Shown here one piece after another: positions 9,137 to 17,152 of a stretch of DNA of 64,000 nucleotides. Source of the stretch: Herbidospora yilanensis (GTDB lineage: Bacteria > Actinomycetota > Actinomycetes > Streptosporangiales > Streptosporangiaceae); assembly GCF_001570565.1 (NCBI RefSeq), contig NZ_BBXE01000023.1:62001-126000 (forward strand), in the 5' to 3' direction. The position numbers and the translations under genes were made by a program. Under the pieces are notes generated by a model. The model saw only the letters and a list, made by a program, of their open reading frames with translations. It ran no database searches and was not told the origin of the DNA. How positions within the stretch are numbered: position 1 is the first letter of the stretch; each line of letters begins with the position of its first letter.

Positions 9137-10275
9137 CCGACGCGCAACGTGCGCTGCGCGACGAACTGCGCGGCTACTTCGCCACCTGCCTGACCGCCGG
9201 GCAGCGCGCCGACATCGCCGCCGACCCGTTCGGCGCCGCCTACATGGAGCACTGCCGCAGGCTCGGCCGCGACGGCATGCTCGGCATGGGCTGGCCGGAA
9301 GAGTTCGGCGGCCGGGGCTACGGCCCCCTGGAGCAGCAGATCTTCGCCAACGAGATCGCCCGCGCCGAGGTGCCCTACCCGATCATCACGTTGCAGACGG
9401 TCGGCCCCACCCTCATGCAGTACGGCACCCCCGAGCAGAAGGCGTTCTTCCTCCCGCGCATCCTGGCGGGCGAATGCCACTTCGCCATCGGCTACAGCGA
9501 ACCCGGCGCGGGCACCGACCTGGCCTCGCTGACCACCACCGCCGTCCGCGACGGCGACCACTACGTCGTCAACGGCCAGAAGATCTTCACCTCGGGCGCC
9601 CACTTCGCCGACTACATCTGGCTCGCCGCCCGCACCGACCCGAGCGCCGGGAAACACCGCGGCATCACCATGATGATCGTCTCGACCGGGGACCCGGGCT
9701 ACTCCTGGACCCCGATCATCACCATGGACGGCCGCCACCACACCAACAGCACCTACTACAGCGACGTCCGCGTCCCGGCCGACATGGTCGTCGGCGAGGT
9801 CGGCAAGGGCTGGGACCTGATCGTCGACCAGCTCAACCACGAACGCGTGACCCTCGGCCCGGCCGGCAACATCGCCCACACCTACGACCGCTTCAAGGCG
9901 TGGGCGCGGCGCTCGGGCGCCATCGAGGAGCCGGCGGTCAGAAGGGCGCTGGGTTCCGTGTACGCCGCCTTCCGGACCAACGAACTGCTCAACTGGCAGG
10001 TGGCCGCCAACATGGACCTCGGCTGGCTCGGCGCCCCCGACGCCTCGGCCACCAAGATCTACGGCTCCGAACGCATGCAGGACGTCGGCCGCGTCGTCGG
10101 CGAGACCCTGGCCCGCTTCGGCGACCCGGCCGACGAGGAGACCCGCGACCTGATGGAACGTGTCGACCGGGGCGTGAAGGGCGGCCTGGTGCTGACCTTC
10201 GGCGGCGGCGTCAACGAGGTCCAGCGCGAACTCATCGCCATGCTGGGCCTCCAGCTCCCCCGCGCGCCCCGCTGA
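9121..10275 (+). CDS. fadE29: Acyl-CoA dehydrogenase large subunit, FadE29-like (ChsE-type)
   Basis: A 384-residue acyl-CoA dehydrogenase. It shows LTDAQRALRDELRGYF at the start, the FAD/substrate motif FAIGYSEPGAGTDLASL, NGQKIFTSGAH, and the C-terminal FGGGVNEVQRE. These follow mycobacterial FadE29, the partner of FadE28. The overlap with the preceding gene supports one heteromeric enzyme. In mycobacteria chsH2, chsH1 and ltp2 follow; here only damaged traces of the first two are visible downstream. Electrons would pass to ETF, whose genes lie at 40584-42327. Confidence 0.85.
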   Translation: MFVELTDAQRALRDELRGYFATCLTAGQRADIAADPFGAAYMEHCRRLGRDGMLGMGWPEEFGGRGYGPLEQQIFANEIARAEVPYPIITLQTVGPTLMQYGTPEQKAFFLPRILAGECHFAIGYSEPGAGTDLASLTTTAVRDGDHYVVNGQKIFTSGAHFADYIWLAARTDPSAGKHRGITMMIVSTGDPGYSWTPIITMDGRHHTNSTYYSDVRVPADMVVGEVGKGWDLIVDQLNHERVTLGPAGNIAHTYDRFKAWARRSGAIEEPAVRRALGSVYAAFRTNELLNWQVAANMDLGWLGAPDASATKIYGSERMQDVGRVVGETLARFGDPADEETRDLMERVDRGVKGGLVLTFGGGVNEVQRELIAMLGLQLPRAPR

Positions 10276-10326
10276 CACGCGGGATGGAGCGCCTCCAGGC
10301 GCAAAGAAGACATACCGCACCTCGCC

Positions 10327-10560
10327 GTGCCGGAGAGGATGCCGGAATTCCGCCCGCGAGTGGAAAAACCTCAACCCGGTGAATCCCGACCCCAACCGGC
10401 GGATCAACCGGCTAACCCGGACACCCGGCACGTCTGGAAGGGTTCATCTGCGGAGAGTTTCCGGGCCCAGCGGTGCGGCGGGCCCGGAAGCCTGCGACAT
10501 TCCGCCCAGACCCGGTCTGCCCGGCGTGCCGTCCTCCTCCGGCGGAACCGCGCCGGCGAC
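10327..10560 (+). pseudogene. Remnant of a DUF35 zinc-ribbon protein, probably chsH2
   Basis: Reading from GTG 10327 gives a DUF35-like N-terminus: NPDTRHVWKGSS, then FRAQRCGGPGSLRH, resembling the family pattern PDxxxFWxG...LRxQRCxxCGxLRHPP. The second Cys of the first CxxC is Pro. The expected second half of the zinc ribbon, RPDPVCPACR (about 10506-10532), is present but in another frame, so a frameshift separates the halves. The OB-fold and MaoC parts of ChsH2 (about 300 residues in all) are absent. The place between fadE29 and a chsH1 relic fits chsH2 in the mycobacterial igr order. Recognition rests on short motifs. Confidence 0.55.
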
Positions 10561-10693
10561 CGGCGTAGGGGGTTCGTGTCGCGAATCCGCCCGACGACGA
10601 CAGCCCGGGAGCCGTGAGATGCGAACCCTGAACACGTCCAGGCGCGGCACCCCGTTCGCGGCCCCCTGCCGCCCCGCCCCGTGGAGCGGCCCG

Positions 10694-10996
10694 ATGCGAA
10701 TCCCGGAGATCCCGACCGGCACCCGGCTTCCCCGCCTGATCCTGTCGGCCGCCGACGTCCAGCTCACCATGCTCACGACGATGAACCTGGTCGAGAACTA
10801 CGTGACCGCGTGGGCCGGCCCGGACGCCTTCGTCCGCGGCATGAACGTGAAGCTCGGCCGCCCCGCCCACACGGGCGGCACCCTCACCTTCACCGGCGTC
10901 GTGGTGAGCGCCGCGGCCGAGATCGTGACGGTCGAGGTCTGCGCCCGATCGACCGACGGAGTCCACGCGACGGGCACCGTCCGCCTGTCTTGGTGA
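10694..10996 (+). pseudogene. Internally deleted MaoC-like hydratase subunit, ChsH1-type
   Basis: A 100-residue frame begins RIPEIPTGTRLPRL and continues LVENYVTAWAGPDAFVRGMN, VKLGRP, TLTFTGVV and ATGTVRLSW. This is the beginning and end of a ChsH1-like hot-dog protein, normally about 130 residues. Compared with the family, about 30 residues after position 18 are missing. That segment carries the Asp and His of the hydratase motif (DFxxxHxD). The remaining protein cannot be a working enoyl-CoA hydratase by itself. It might persist as a structural fragment, but beside a damaged chsH2 it is more likely a relic. The frame continues upstream, but without protein-like sequence. Confidence 0.6.
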
Positions 10997-11006
10997 GGCG
11001 AAGGCC

Positions 11007-12440
11007 TCAGACCAGCAGCGGCATCGAGAAGAAGACCGCCAGGGCGATCACCAGGCAGATCAGGAAGCCGATCAGCTCCCACGCCCAGTCGTGATGGCGT
11101 TCGGGCTTCGGCTTCGGCGCCCGCCGCCCCGAGTGGGAGCGGGCCGGCAACAGCGGGGGCAGGTCGATCGGCGCCTCGGGCAGTGAGCCCGTCTGCACGG
11201 CCCTGACCAGCGCGCCCTCCGGCTGGTCGATCGTGGTGGAGCCCTGCGGCAGGTCGTCGTCCGCGGCGAGCGGCTTGGCGAACACCAGCCGGTCGGACGG
11301 CAGCAGGTCGGGCATCGTGGTCTCGCCCGGCGTCTCGGGCTCGTCGCGCGAGACGTCCGCCGAGGTGTCGGCCGAGGGGCCGGCGGCCTCGGGGGCAGGG
11401 GCGTCGGAGGGCGGAAGCTCCGTCTCGGCGGGCTTCGGCGCGGGGTGTTCGGTCTCGGTCGTGAAGCCGTCGAACGACGACATCTTCGAGAACGCCGCCA
11501 ACTGGTCTTCGACGACCGCCTCGACCGCTTCCACCGTCTCGGGTGGTGCGGGGGCGGCCTGCGGCGCGGGCATGCTCATCCGCCGCTTCGGCGGGCCGTT
11601 GCCGATGTTCTTCAGGATCGAGCCGCGCAGGCGGGGCATCGGCTCGGTCAGCGCCTCGTGACGGCGGCGGCGTTCGGCCCTCTTCGTCGGGTTGGTCAGG
11701 TCGTCGATCGGGACGACCGTCGTGTTCGTCGCCGGGTCGGTCTCGGTCGCCAGCGGCAGCGGCCACGAGGGCGCGGTGGGCCAGAGTTTACGGACCGGCA
11801 GGGAGGACTTCCGGCGGACCGGCGGGGCCTGGTCGAAAGGGAGCGCGGACTGGTGGAGCCGGCGCAGCACGTCGTGGGGCGGCTCGCGCCAGGGGAGCCG
11901 GGCCAGCACGTCTTCGAGGGGGGCGACCCCGATGGCGTCGTACACCTCTTCGACGTCGCGCGCGATGAACGGCGCGGTGCGGGCGGCGGCGACGGCGGTG
12001 GCGAGGGTCTGGCCGAACCGGTGGCGGGCGCTGGTGGCCAGCTCTTCCGCGGTGTCGGCGGCGACGTCGAGGACCAGGGCGAGTTCGGCGGCGCTGAGCC
12101 CGCAGTGGGCCGACAGCAGCAGGACCTCGCGCTGGTGCGGCCGGATGTCACGGAAGACGCGTTCGATGAGGGCGGTCGCCGGGTCGGCGATCGAGTCGAC
12201 GGCGGGCATCGCGTAGCTGACGTCGCGGCGGTAGATCTCGCGCCGGGCGAGGGAGAAGAGCGCCGCGCGAGGCGGATCCGTCGGCGGGACGCCCGTGAAC
12301 ACGGCCACCAGGGCGTCGGCGGCCGAGGCCGTCTCACCTAGTTGGTCGTGGCAGTAGGCGAACAGCCCGGCGGCGTGACGCTCGTAGAGCTCGGCGATCA
12401 GGTCGCTCCTGGAACGCTGACCCGTGAGCGGTGTTGTCAC
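11007..12440 (-). CDS. Sigma-70-like regulator with C-terminal membrane anchor
   Basis: About 477 residues. The N-terminal 150 look like an ECF-type sigma factor: region 2 (LIAELYERHAAGLFAYC) and a region-4 helix-turn-helix (LSAAELALVLDVAADTAEEL). A middle domain with PFIARDVEEVYDAIG, a long Pro/Glu/Asp-rich linker, a basic patch and one C-terminal transmembrane helix (ELIGFLICLVIALAVFF) follow. Region 2.4 is poorly conserved, so promoter recognition is doubtful. Membrane attachment of a sigma-like protein suggests regulated sequestration or an adaptor role. GTG 12440 has AGGGG eight bases upstream; TTG 12482 in the same frame is an alternative. The gene diverges from the osmoprotectant transporter. 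Confidence 0.65.
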   Translation of the reverse strand: MTTPLTGQRSRSDLIAELYERHAAGLFAYCHDQLGETASAADALVAVFTGVPPTDPPRAALFSLARREIYRRDVSYAMPAVDSIADPATALIERVFRDIRPHQREVLLLSAHCGLSAAELALVLDVAADTAEELATSARHRFGQTLATAVAAARTAPFIARDVEEVYDAIGVAPLEDVLARLPWREPPHDVLRRLHQSALPFDQAPPVRRKSSLPVRKLWPTAPSWPLPLATETDPATNTTVVPIDDLTNPTKRAERRRRHEALTEPMPRLRGSILKNIGNGPPKRRMSMPAPQAAPAPPETVEAVEAVVEDQLAAFSKMSSFDGFTTETEHPAPKPAETELPPSDAPAPEAAGPSADTSADVSRDEPETPGETTMPDLLPSDRLVFAKPLAADDDLPQGSTTIDQPEGALVRAVQTGSLPEAPIDLPPLLPARSHSGRRAPKPKPERHHDWAWELIGFLICLVIALAVFFSMPLLV

Positions 12441-12507
12441 GGCCGGTACCCCTGGTGTTGAAGTGGAGGGATCGTACGTCAATCATGCCGCCACCGAGGC
12501 TGGAGCG

Positions 12508-12519
12508 CACTAATTAGTG
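12508..12519. promoter_or_regulatory. Palindrome in the divergent sigma-like / transporter region
   Basis: CACTAATTAGTG is a perfect 12-base palindrome in an AT-richer spot of the region between the two divergent genes. It is a candidate operator; the protein that would bind it is unknown. Confidence 0.4.
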
Positions 12520-12549
12520 GGCTTTTGATTCATATTCTTCTGGGCAGTG

Positions 12550-12636
12550 ACCAGTGATCATTTCGGAATGTCACAAAGCCCTCGTAGGCTGGCCCGCGGA
12601 GATCGACACCCTGTGGACAGAGGTCACCAGTGATCA
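12550..12636. repeat. Two direct copies of ACCAGTGATCA before the transporter operon
   Basis: ACCAGTGATCA occurs at 12550-12560 and 12626-12636, 76 bases apart. The second copy overlaps the transporter's GTG start codon. The pair may be regulator sites or a local duplication. Confidence 0.45.
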
Positions 12637-13583
12637 CTTTTGACGGCGTCACGAAACGCTACGCCGACGGGACGGTCGCGGTGGACGACCTCTCGCTGGA
12701 GGTGCCGACCGGCGCCATCACGGTTTTCGTCGGCCCTTCGGGTTGCGGCAAGACCACCTCCCTGCGGATGATCAATCGGATGATCGACCCGTCGCAGGGC
12801 CGCGTCCTCCTCGACGGCAAGGACGTCACCGCCGTCGACCCGGCGACCCTGCGCCGCGGCATCGGCTACGTCATCCAGCAGGCCGGCCTGTTCCCCCACC
12901 GCCGCATCGTCGACAACGTCGCCACGGTGCCGTTGCTGCTCGGCTGGGACAGGAAGAAGGCCCGCGACCGAGCGATGGAACTGCTCGAACGCGTCGGCCT
13001 CGACCCCAAGATGGCCCGCCGCTACCCCTTCCAGCTCTCGGGCGGCCAGCAGCAGCGTGTCGGCGTGGCCCGCGCGCTGGCCGCCGACCCGCCGGTGTTG
13101 CTGATGGACGAGCCCTTCAGCGCGGTCGACCCGATCGTGCGCGCCTCGCTCCAGGAGGAGCTGCTCCGGCTGCAGTCCGAGCTGCACAAGACGATCGTGT
13201 TCGTCACCCACGACATCGACGAGGCGGTCAAGCTCGGCGACACCGTCGCGGTGCTGCGGGTGGGCGGGAAACTGGCCCAGGTCGCCGCGCCCGCCGACCT
13301 GCTGAGCGACCCGGCCGACGACTTCGTGCGCGAGTTCCTCGGCCGCGACCGGGGCATCCGGCGGCTCGGGTTCGTGCCGGCGAAGGAACTGGCGCTCGAC
13401 CCGGCGCCCGAGGGCGTGACCGCCGAAGGCCACGGGACCTTCAACCCGGCGCGCGACTCCCTGCGGGCCGCGCTCGACGCGGCGCTGCTGTCGCCCGACG
13501 GGCTGGCGGTGGCCGTCGACGACGACGGGCGGGTGCTCGGGGTGGTCGGCCAGGCCGCGCTCGTGGGGGCGGCCCGTGGATGA
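12630..13583 (+). CDS. Osmoprotectant (glycine betaine/choline-type) ABC transporter ATPase
   Basis: A 317-residue ATPase of the OpuC/ProV branch. Walker A is GPSGCGKTT (about 35-43), the Q-loop is VIQQAGLF, the signature is LSGGQQQRVG, Walker B is VLLMDEPF and the H-loop is VTHD. The C-terminus carries a partial CBS-like segment. The protein powers import of compatible solutes. It is the first of four overlapping genes: ATPase, permease, permease, binding lipoprotein. The start is GTG 12630; the stop overlaps the next start by eight bases. Confidence 0.9.
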   Translation: MITFDGVTKRYADGTVAVDDLSLEVPTGAITVFVGPSGCGKTTSLRMINRMIDPSQGRVLLDGKDVTAVDPATLRRGIGYVIQQAGLFPHRRIVDNVATVPLLLGWDRKKARDRAMELLERVGLDPKMARRYPFQLSGGQQQRVGVARALAADPPVLLMDEPFSAVDPIVRASLQEELLRLQSELHKTIVFVTHDIDEAVKLGDTVAVLRVGGKLAQVAAPADLLSDPADDFVREFLGRDRGIRRLGFVPAKELALDPAPEGVTAEGHGTFNPARDSLRAALDAALLSPDGLAVAVDDDGRVLGVVGQAALVGAARG

Positions 13584-14241
13584 GCCGCTCGTCCGCTGGG
13601 ACTGGATCGCCCGCAACTGGGACAACGGCGGGCCTACCTCGGTGAAGGTCCTGCTGGAGAACCACATCGTGATGGCGTTCGTGCCGGTCGTCGCGGGGCT
13701 GCTGATCGCGATCCCGCTCGGCCTCGCCTGCGCCCGCTACCGGTGGCTCTACCAGCCGACCGTCGGTGTCATGAACGTCGTCTACTCGCTGCCGTCGCTG
13801 GCCGTGTTCTCGATCCTGTTGTCGGTCACCGGCCTGACCCAGACGACCGTCATCATCCCGCTGACCCTGTTCTCCCTGGCCGTGCTCATCCCGGCCGTGG
13901 TCGACGGCATGCGGTCGGTGCCCGACCACGTGCGCCAGTCGGCCGTCGCCATGGGCTTCCGGCCCTACCGGCGGCTGGTCCACGTGGAGCTGCCCATCGC
14001 GGTGCCCGTCGTGCTGGCCGGGCTGCGGGTCGCGGCCGTGTCGAGCATCTCGCTGGTCAGCGTGGGCGCGCTCATCGGGCAGGGCGGGCTCGGCTACCTG
14101 TTCATCGACGGCTGGCAGCGGCAGTTCTACACCCCGATCGTGGTCGGCATCGTGCTGGTGGTCGCCCTGGCCCTGGTCGCCGACCTGGTCATCATCGTGG
14201 CTCAGCGCCTGCTGACGCCGTGGGCGAGGAGGCGGGCGTGA
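13576..14241 (+). CDS. Osmoprotectant ABC transporter permease 1
   Basis: A 221-residue membrane protein with about five transmembrane helices. It has the EAA loop region AVAMGFRPYRRLVHVELPIA and then GLRVAAVSSISLVSVGALIG, typical of OpuCB/ProW-like permeases. The GTG start lies inside the end of the ATPase gene and its TGA overlaps the next GTG, so the translation of all three is coupled. It should pair with the second permease in the membrane to form the translocation path. Confidence 0.88.
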   Translation: MDEPLVRWDWIARNWDNGGPTSVKVLLENHIVMAFVPVVAGLLIAIPLGLACARYRWLYQPTVGVMNVVYSLPSLAVFSILLSVTGLTQTTVIIPLTLFSLAVLIPAVVDGMRSVPDHVRQSAVAMGFRPYRRLVHVELPIAVPVVLAGLRVAAVSSISLVSVGALIGQGGLGYLFIDGWQRQFYTPIVVGIVLVVALALVADLVIIVAQRLLTPWARRRA

Positions 14242-14900
14242 ACTGGCTCATCGAGTTCTTCGGTAGCGCCGAATACTGGTCGGGCGACGACGCCATCCCG
14301 CTCCGGCTGCTCCAGCACCTCGAATACTCCTTCCTGGCCTTCGCCGTCGCCGCGCTCATCGCGATCCCGCTCGGCCTGCTCATCGGGCACACCGGCCGGG
14401 GCGCGGTCATCGTCGTCGTGTCGGCCAACGCCGCCCGCGCGCTGCCCACGCTGGGCCTGCTCGTGCTGGTCGTGCTGCTCATCGGCGTCGGCACGCTCTG
14501 GCCGGTGCTGATCCCGCTGATCGCCCTCGCGATCCCGCCGATCCTGGTCAACACCTATGAGGGCATCCGGGGCGCCGACCCCGATCTGCGCGACGCCGCA
14601 TACGGGATGGGCCTGCGGGGAAGCCAGGTGCTGTTCCGGGCGTTGCTGCCTGTTGCGCTGCCGTTGATCCTGCTGGGTCTGCGCCTGTCGGCCATCACCG
14701 TGGTGGCGACGGCGACGGTGGCGGCCTACGTCGGGCTCGGGGGGCTGGGGAGATACATCATCGACGGGCTGGCGACGAAGAACTACGCCGAAGTGTTCGG
14801 GGGAGCGGTCCTGGTCGTCCTCCTCGCGCTGGCGGTGCAGACCGGGTTCACGCTGCTCAACCGGGTAATCGTCTCGCCGGGGGTGCGACAGGTCCGCTAA
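14238..14900 (+). CDS. Osmoprotectant ABC transporter permease 2
   Basis: A 220-residue permease with about six hydrophobic segments. It shows the EAA-like AAYGMGLRGSQVLFRALLPVALP and then LGLRLSAITVVATATVAAYVG. GTG 14238 overlaps the preceding stop (GTGA). Its frame is open far upstream, but that part only shadows the first permease. Two different permease subunits per transporter are the rule in OpuC systems. Confidence 0.88.
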   Translation: MNWLIEFFGSAEYWSGDDAIPLRLLQHLEYSFLAFAVAALIAIPLGLLIGHTGRGAVIVVVSANAARALPTLGLLVLVVLLIGVGTLWPVLIPLIALAIPPILVNTYEGIRGADPDLRDAAYGMGLRGSQVLFRALLPVALPLILLGLRLSAITVVATATVAAYVGLGGLGRYIIDGLATKNYAEVFGGAVLVVLLALAVQTGFTLLNRVIVSPGVRQVR

Positions 14901-14936
14901 TCTCTACCTATCCTCCCGATTTTGAAGGGAATGTAC

Positions 14937-15851
14937 GTGAAACGAGCACTGGTCACCGCGCTCGCCGCGGTGTTCGCCCTATCCGCCTGCGGAGGAGGTG
15001 GCAGCGACCCGTTGGCGCAGGCCACCCCGTCCGCTCCCGCCACCTCGGGGGGTTCCGCCGCGGCCTCGACGGTCGTCGTCGGCTCCTTCAACTTCCCCGA
15101 GAGCGTGCTGCTCGGCTCGATCTACGCGCAGGCCCTCCAGGCCAAGGGCGTCACCGTCGAGGAGAAGCCCAACATCGGCTCCCGTGAGGTCGTCTTCGAC
15201 CAGATCAAGAGCGGCGGCCTGACGGTGCTGCCCGAATACGTCGGCTCGCTGCTGGCCTTCGTCGACCCGGCCGCCACGGTCAAGTCGACCGACGACGTGG
15301 TCGCCGCGCTGAAGACCAAGCTGCCGCCGGAGGTCGAGATCCTCACCCCGGCCGCCGCGCAGGACGGCAACTCCCTCACGGTCACCAAGGCGTTCGCGGC
15401 CGAGAAGAGCCTGACGACGATCGAAGACCTGGCGAAGATCTCCAAGGACCTCGTGGTCGGCGGCCCGCCGGAGTTCAAGGATCGCCAGGAGGAGAACTTC
15501 AAGAACACCTACGGCCTGGAGTTCAAGTCGTGGGAACCCACGGCCGAGACCACCGCCGACGCCATCAAGAGCGGCACCATCCAGGTCGGCAACGTGTTCA
15601 CCACCGACCCGAAGATCCTGCTCAACGACCTGGTCTCGCTCCAGGACAACAAGAACGCCTTCGCCGCCGACAACATCGCGCCGCTGGTGTTCAAGGCCGG
15701 GGCCGACGACACGGTCAAGACCACGCTCGACGCCGTCTCGGCCAAGCTCACCACCGAGGGCCTGCTCGAACTCATGAAGCAGGTCGCGGTCGACAAGGCC
15801 GACCCGCCGGTGGTCGCCAAAGACTGGCTGACCCAGAACGGTCTCCTCTGA
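14937..15851 (+). CDS. Osmoprotectant-binding lipoprotein of the ABC transporter
   Basis: 304 residues from GTG 14937, chosen because AAGGGA lies six bases before it and it gives a clean lipoprotein signal. That signal is MKRALVTALAAVFALSAC with the lipobox LSAC; the Cys is lipidated after cleavage. ATG 14931 and TTG 14922 are alternatives. The mature part is an OpuAC-type periplasmic-binding fold, with FNFPESVLLGSIYAQAL, NIGSREVVFDQIKSGG and VLPEYVGSLL. It captures quaternary-amine solutes outside the membrane for the transporter encoded just upstream. Its stop overlaps the following gene as TGATG. Confidence 0.88.
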   Translation: MKRALVTALAAVFALSACGGGGSDPLAQATPSAPATSGGSAAASTVVVGSFNFPESVLLGSIYAQALQAKGVTVEEKPNIGSREVVFDQIKSGGLTVLPEYVGSLLAFVDPAATVKSTDDVVAALKTKLPPEVEILTPAAAQDGNSLTVTKAFAAEKSLTTIEDLAKISKDLVVGGPPEFKDRQEENFKNTYGLEFKSWEPTAETTADAIKSGTIQVGNVFTTDPKILLNDLVSLQDNKNAFAADNIAPLVFKAGADDTVKTTLDAVSAKLTTEGLLELMKQVAVDKADPPVVAKDWLTQNGLL

Positions 15852-16351
15852 TGACGACCCCGGCGGCGGGCGCGCTGTTCGTCGAGGCGATGGCCCAGCT
15901 CGCCGCCGGGGTCGCCGTCGTCACGGTGAAAGACGACCGTGACGACGTCGGCAACACCGTCACCAGCCTGCTGTCGGTCTCGGCCACGCCGCCGACCGTG
16001 CTGATCAGCCTCGCCGACGGCGCCTACCTGACCGAACTGCTGCTGCGGCGCGACCGGTGGGCGGCGACGCTGCTCGCCGACGGCCAGCAGGCCATCGCCT
16101 CGCGCTTCGCCACCCCGGGCCGCCCCGGCGCCCGCCTGCTGCTCGCCTCGGTGGCCCACCATCGCGGCGCCCACTCCGAGGCGCTGATCGTCGAGGGCGG
16201 GGTGGCCGCCCTGGAGGCCGAGACCACGACGGTCGTCCCGGCCGGCGACCACATGTTGTTCGTCGCCCAGGTGACGGCGGTCGACTACGTCGACGCGGGC
16301 AAGCCGCCGCTCACCCGGCTGCGCGGCCGTTATCGGCCGGTCAGGAGCTAG
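15851..16351 (+). CDS. Flavin reductase-like FMN-binding protein
   Basis: 166 residues. The fold is that of the flavin reductase (split-barrel) family: an N-terminal AGVAVVTVKD, then NTVTSLLSVSATPPTVLISL, the central SVAHHRGAHSEALIVEGG, and a C-terminal LRGRYRPV. Family members bind FMN or FAD and supply reduced flavin to monooxygenases. The start overlaps the stop of the binding protein, so it is the last gene of the transporter operon; a functional link to osmoprotection is not obvious. The stop codon TAG is part of the CTAG at which a MITE copy has inserted. Confidence 0.75.
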   Translation: MTTPAAGALFVEAMAQLAAGVAVVTVKDDRDDVGNTVTSLLSVSATPPTVLISLADGAYLTELLLRRDRWAATLLADGQQAIASRFATPGRPGARLLLASVAHHRGAHSEALIVEGGVAALEAETTTVVPAGDHMLFVAQVTAVDYVDAGKPPLTRLRGRYRPVRS

Positions 16352-16434
16352 TGCTGTGACCGTTCACCGGGTTTGACCTGGTCGTCACGAGCCAACAGCG
16401 GCTTTACGACACGGCAAGGTTCGCGGTCACCGCA
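16352..16434. mobile_element. MITE copy 1, flanked by CTAG / CTGG
   Basis: An 83-base element nearly repeats the one at 17645-17730. Shared blocks are TTCACCGGGTTTGA, CGTCACGAGCCAACAGCGGC and ACGACACGGCAA. Its ends are inverted (TGCTGTGACC and GGTCACCGCA). It is flanked by CTAG on the left and CTGG on the right. There is no coding capacity. It supplies the last ten codons of the minus-strand gene that ends at 16404. Confidence 0.7.
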
Positions 16435-16964
16435 CTGGTTCGGATGTCGTTGGCGATGAGCTGGACGATCTTGTAGGTCTCCGGTCTCGGGTCGGGCAGG
16501 AGGGCCGCCACGTCCTCCAGAGGCCGGCCGTCGAGGTAGGCCGACACGTAGTCCGTCGTCTTCCGATCGAGTTCGGCCAGGTCGGGGGTCCACAGGGACT
16601 CGACCGCGTGGCGGGTGGCGGCGGGGCCGTCCGGGCCGGGCCAGCGGAAGCCGGTCAGATAGCGGTACTCGCCGATGTCCGGGGCGCGGTTTCGGCGTTT
16701 CTCCATCCGGCGGCGTGCGGCGTACTCCGCCATCTCGGCCAGCCAGGCCATCCGGCTGGTCTCCAGGATGTCCAGTGCGCGGACGAGGGCGGGTCCGTCC
16801 TCGTCGACCGGTCCGGCGTGGCTGACCAGGTAGTTCCAGGTCGCGGTGAAGCCGAGCGGGCAGTAGATCGTGACGGCGCGGCGGAGTGCGCCGACGCGGA
16901 GGGGGTGGCGGACGATGCTGCTCCTGGCCACGCCCGCGTGGATGCGGAAGCTCACCTTCTTCAC
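16404..16964 (-). CDS. Hypothetical protein
   Basis: A 186-residue protein of no family I recognise. It is soluble, rich in Arg and Trp, with a likely helical middle (MAWLAEMAEYAARRRMEKRR) and no signal peptide or membrane helix. The last ten residues and the stop codon come from the MITE inserted at 16352-16434, so the original C-terminus has been replaced. The start lies in a divergent region with the exported protein gene at 17153. Confidence 0.55.
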   Translation of the reverse strand: MKKVSFRIHAGVARSSIVRHPLRVGALRRAVTIYCPLGFTATWNYLVSHAGPVDEDGPALVRALDILETSRMAWLAEMAEYAARRRMEKRRNRAPDIGEYRYLTGFRWPGPDGPAATRHAVESLWTPDLAELDRKTTDYVSAYLDGRPLEDVAALLPDPRPETYKIVQLIANDIRTSAVTANLAVS

Positions 16965-17152
16965 GATGTCACGGTGGGCCTACTGTCTCGTATGACTTCT
17001 ACCGGGTACGCACCAAATGGCATGGTTTGCACCATTGATCGCCTGCTGATCGTCCCGCATTGGGCCAAGTGACGTGTGAGACCGGTGAGGCGACGGGAGA
17101 CCGGGAGACGGAGGGTCCGTCCACGAGACCCCTGACCTCTTGGAGCATTTCA

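Noticed and set aside
10373-10395. A third MITE copy
   Set aside because: The reverse strand shares only TTCACCGGGTT with the element; similarity does not continue on either side.
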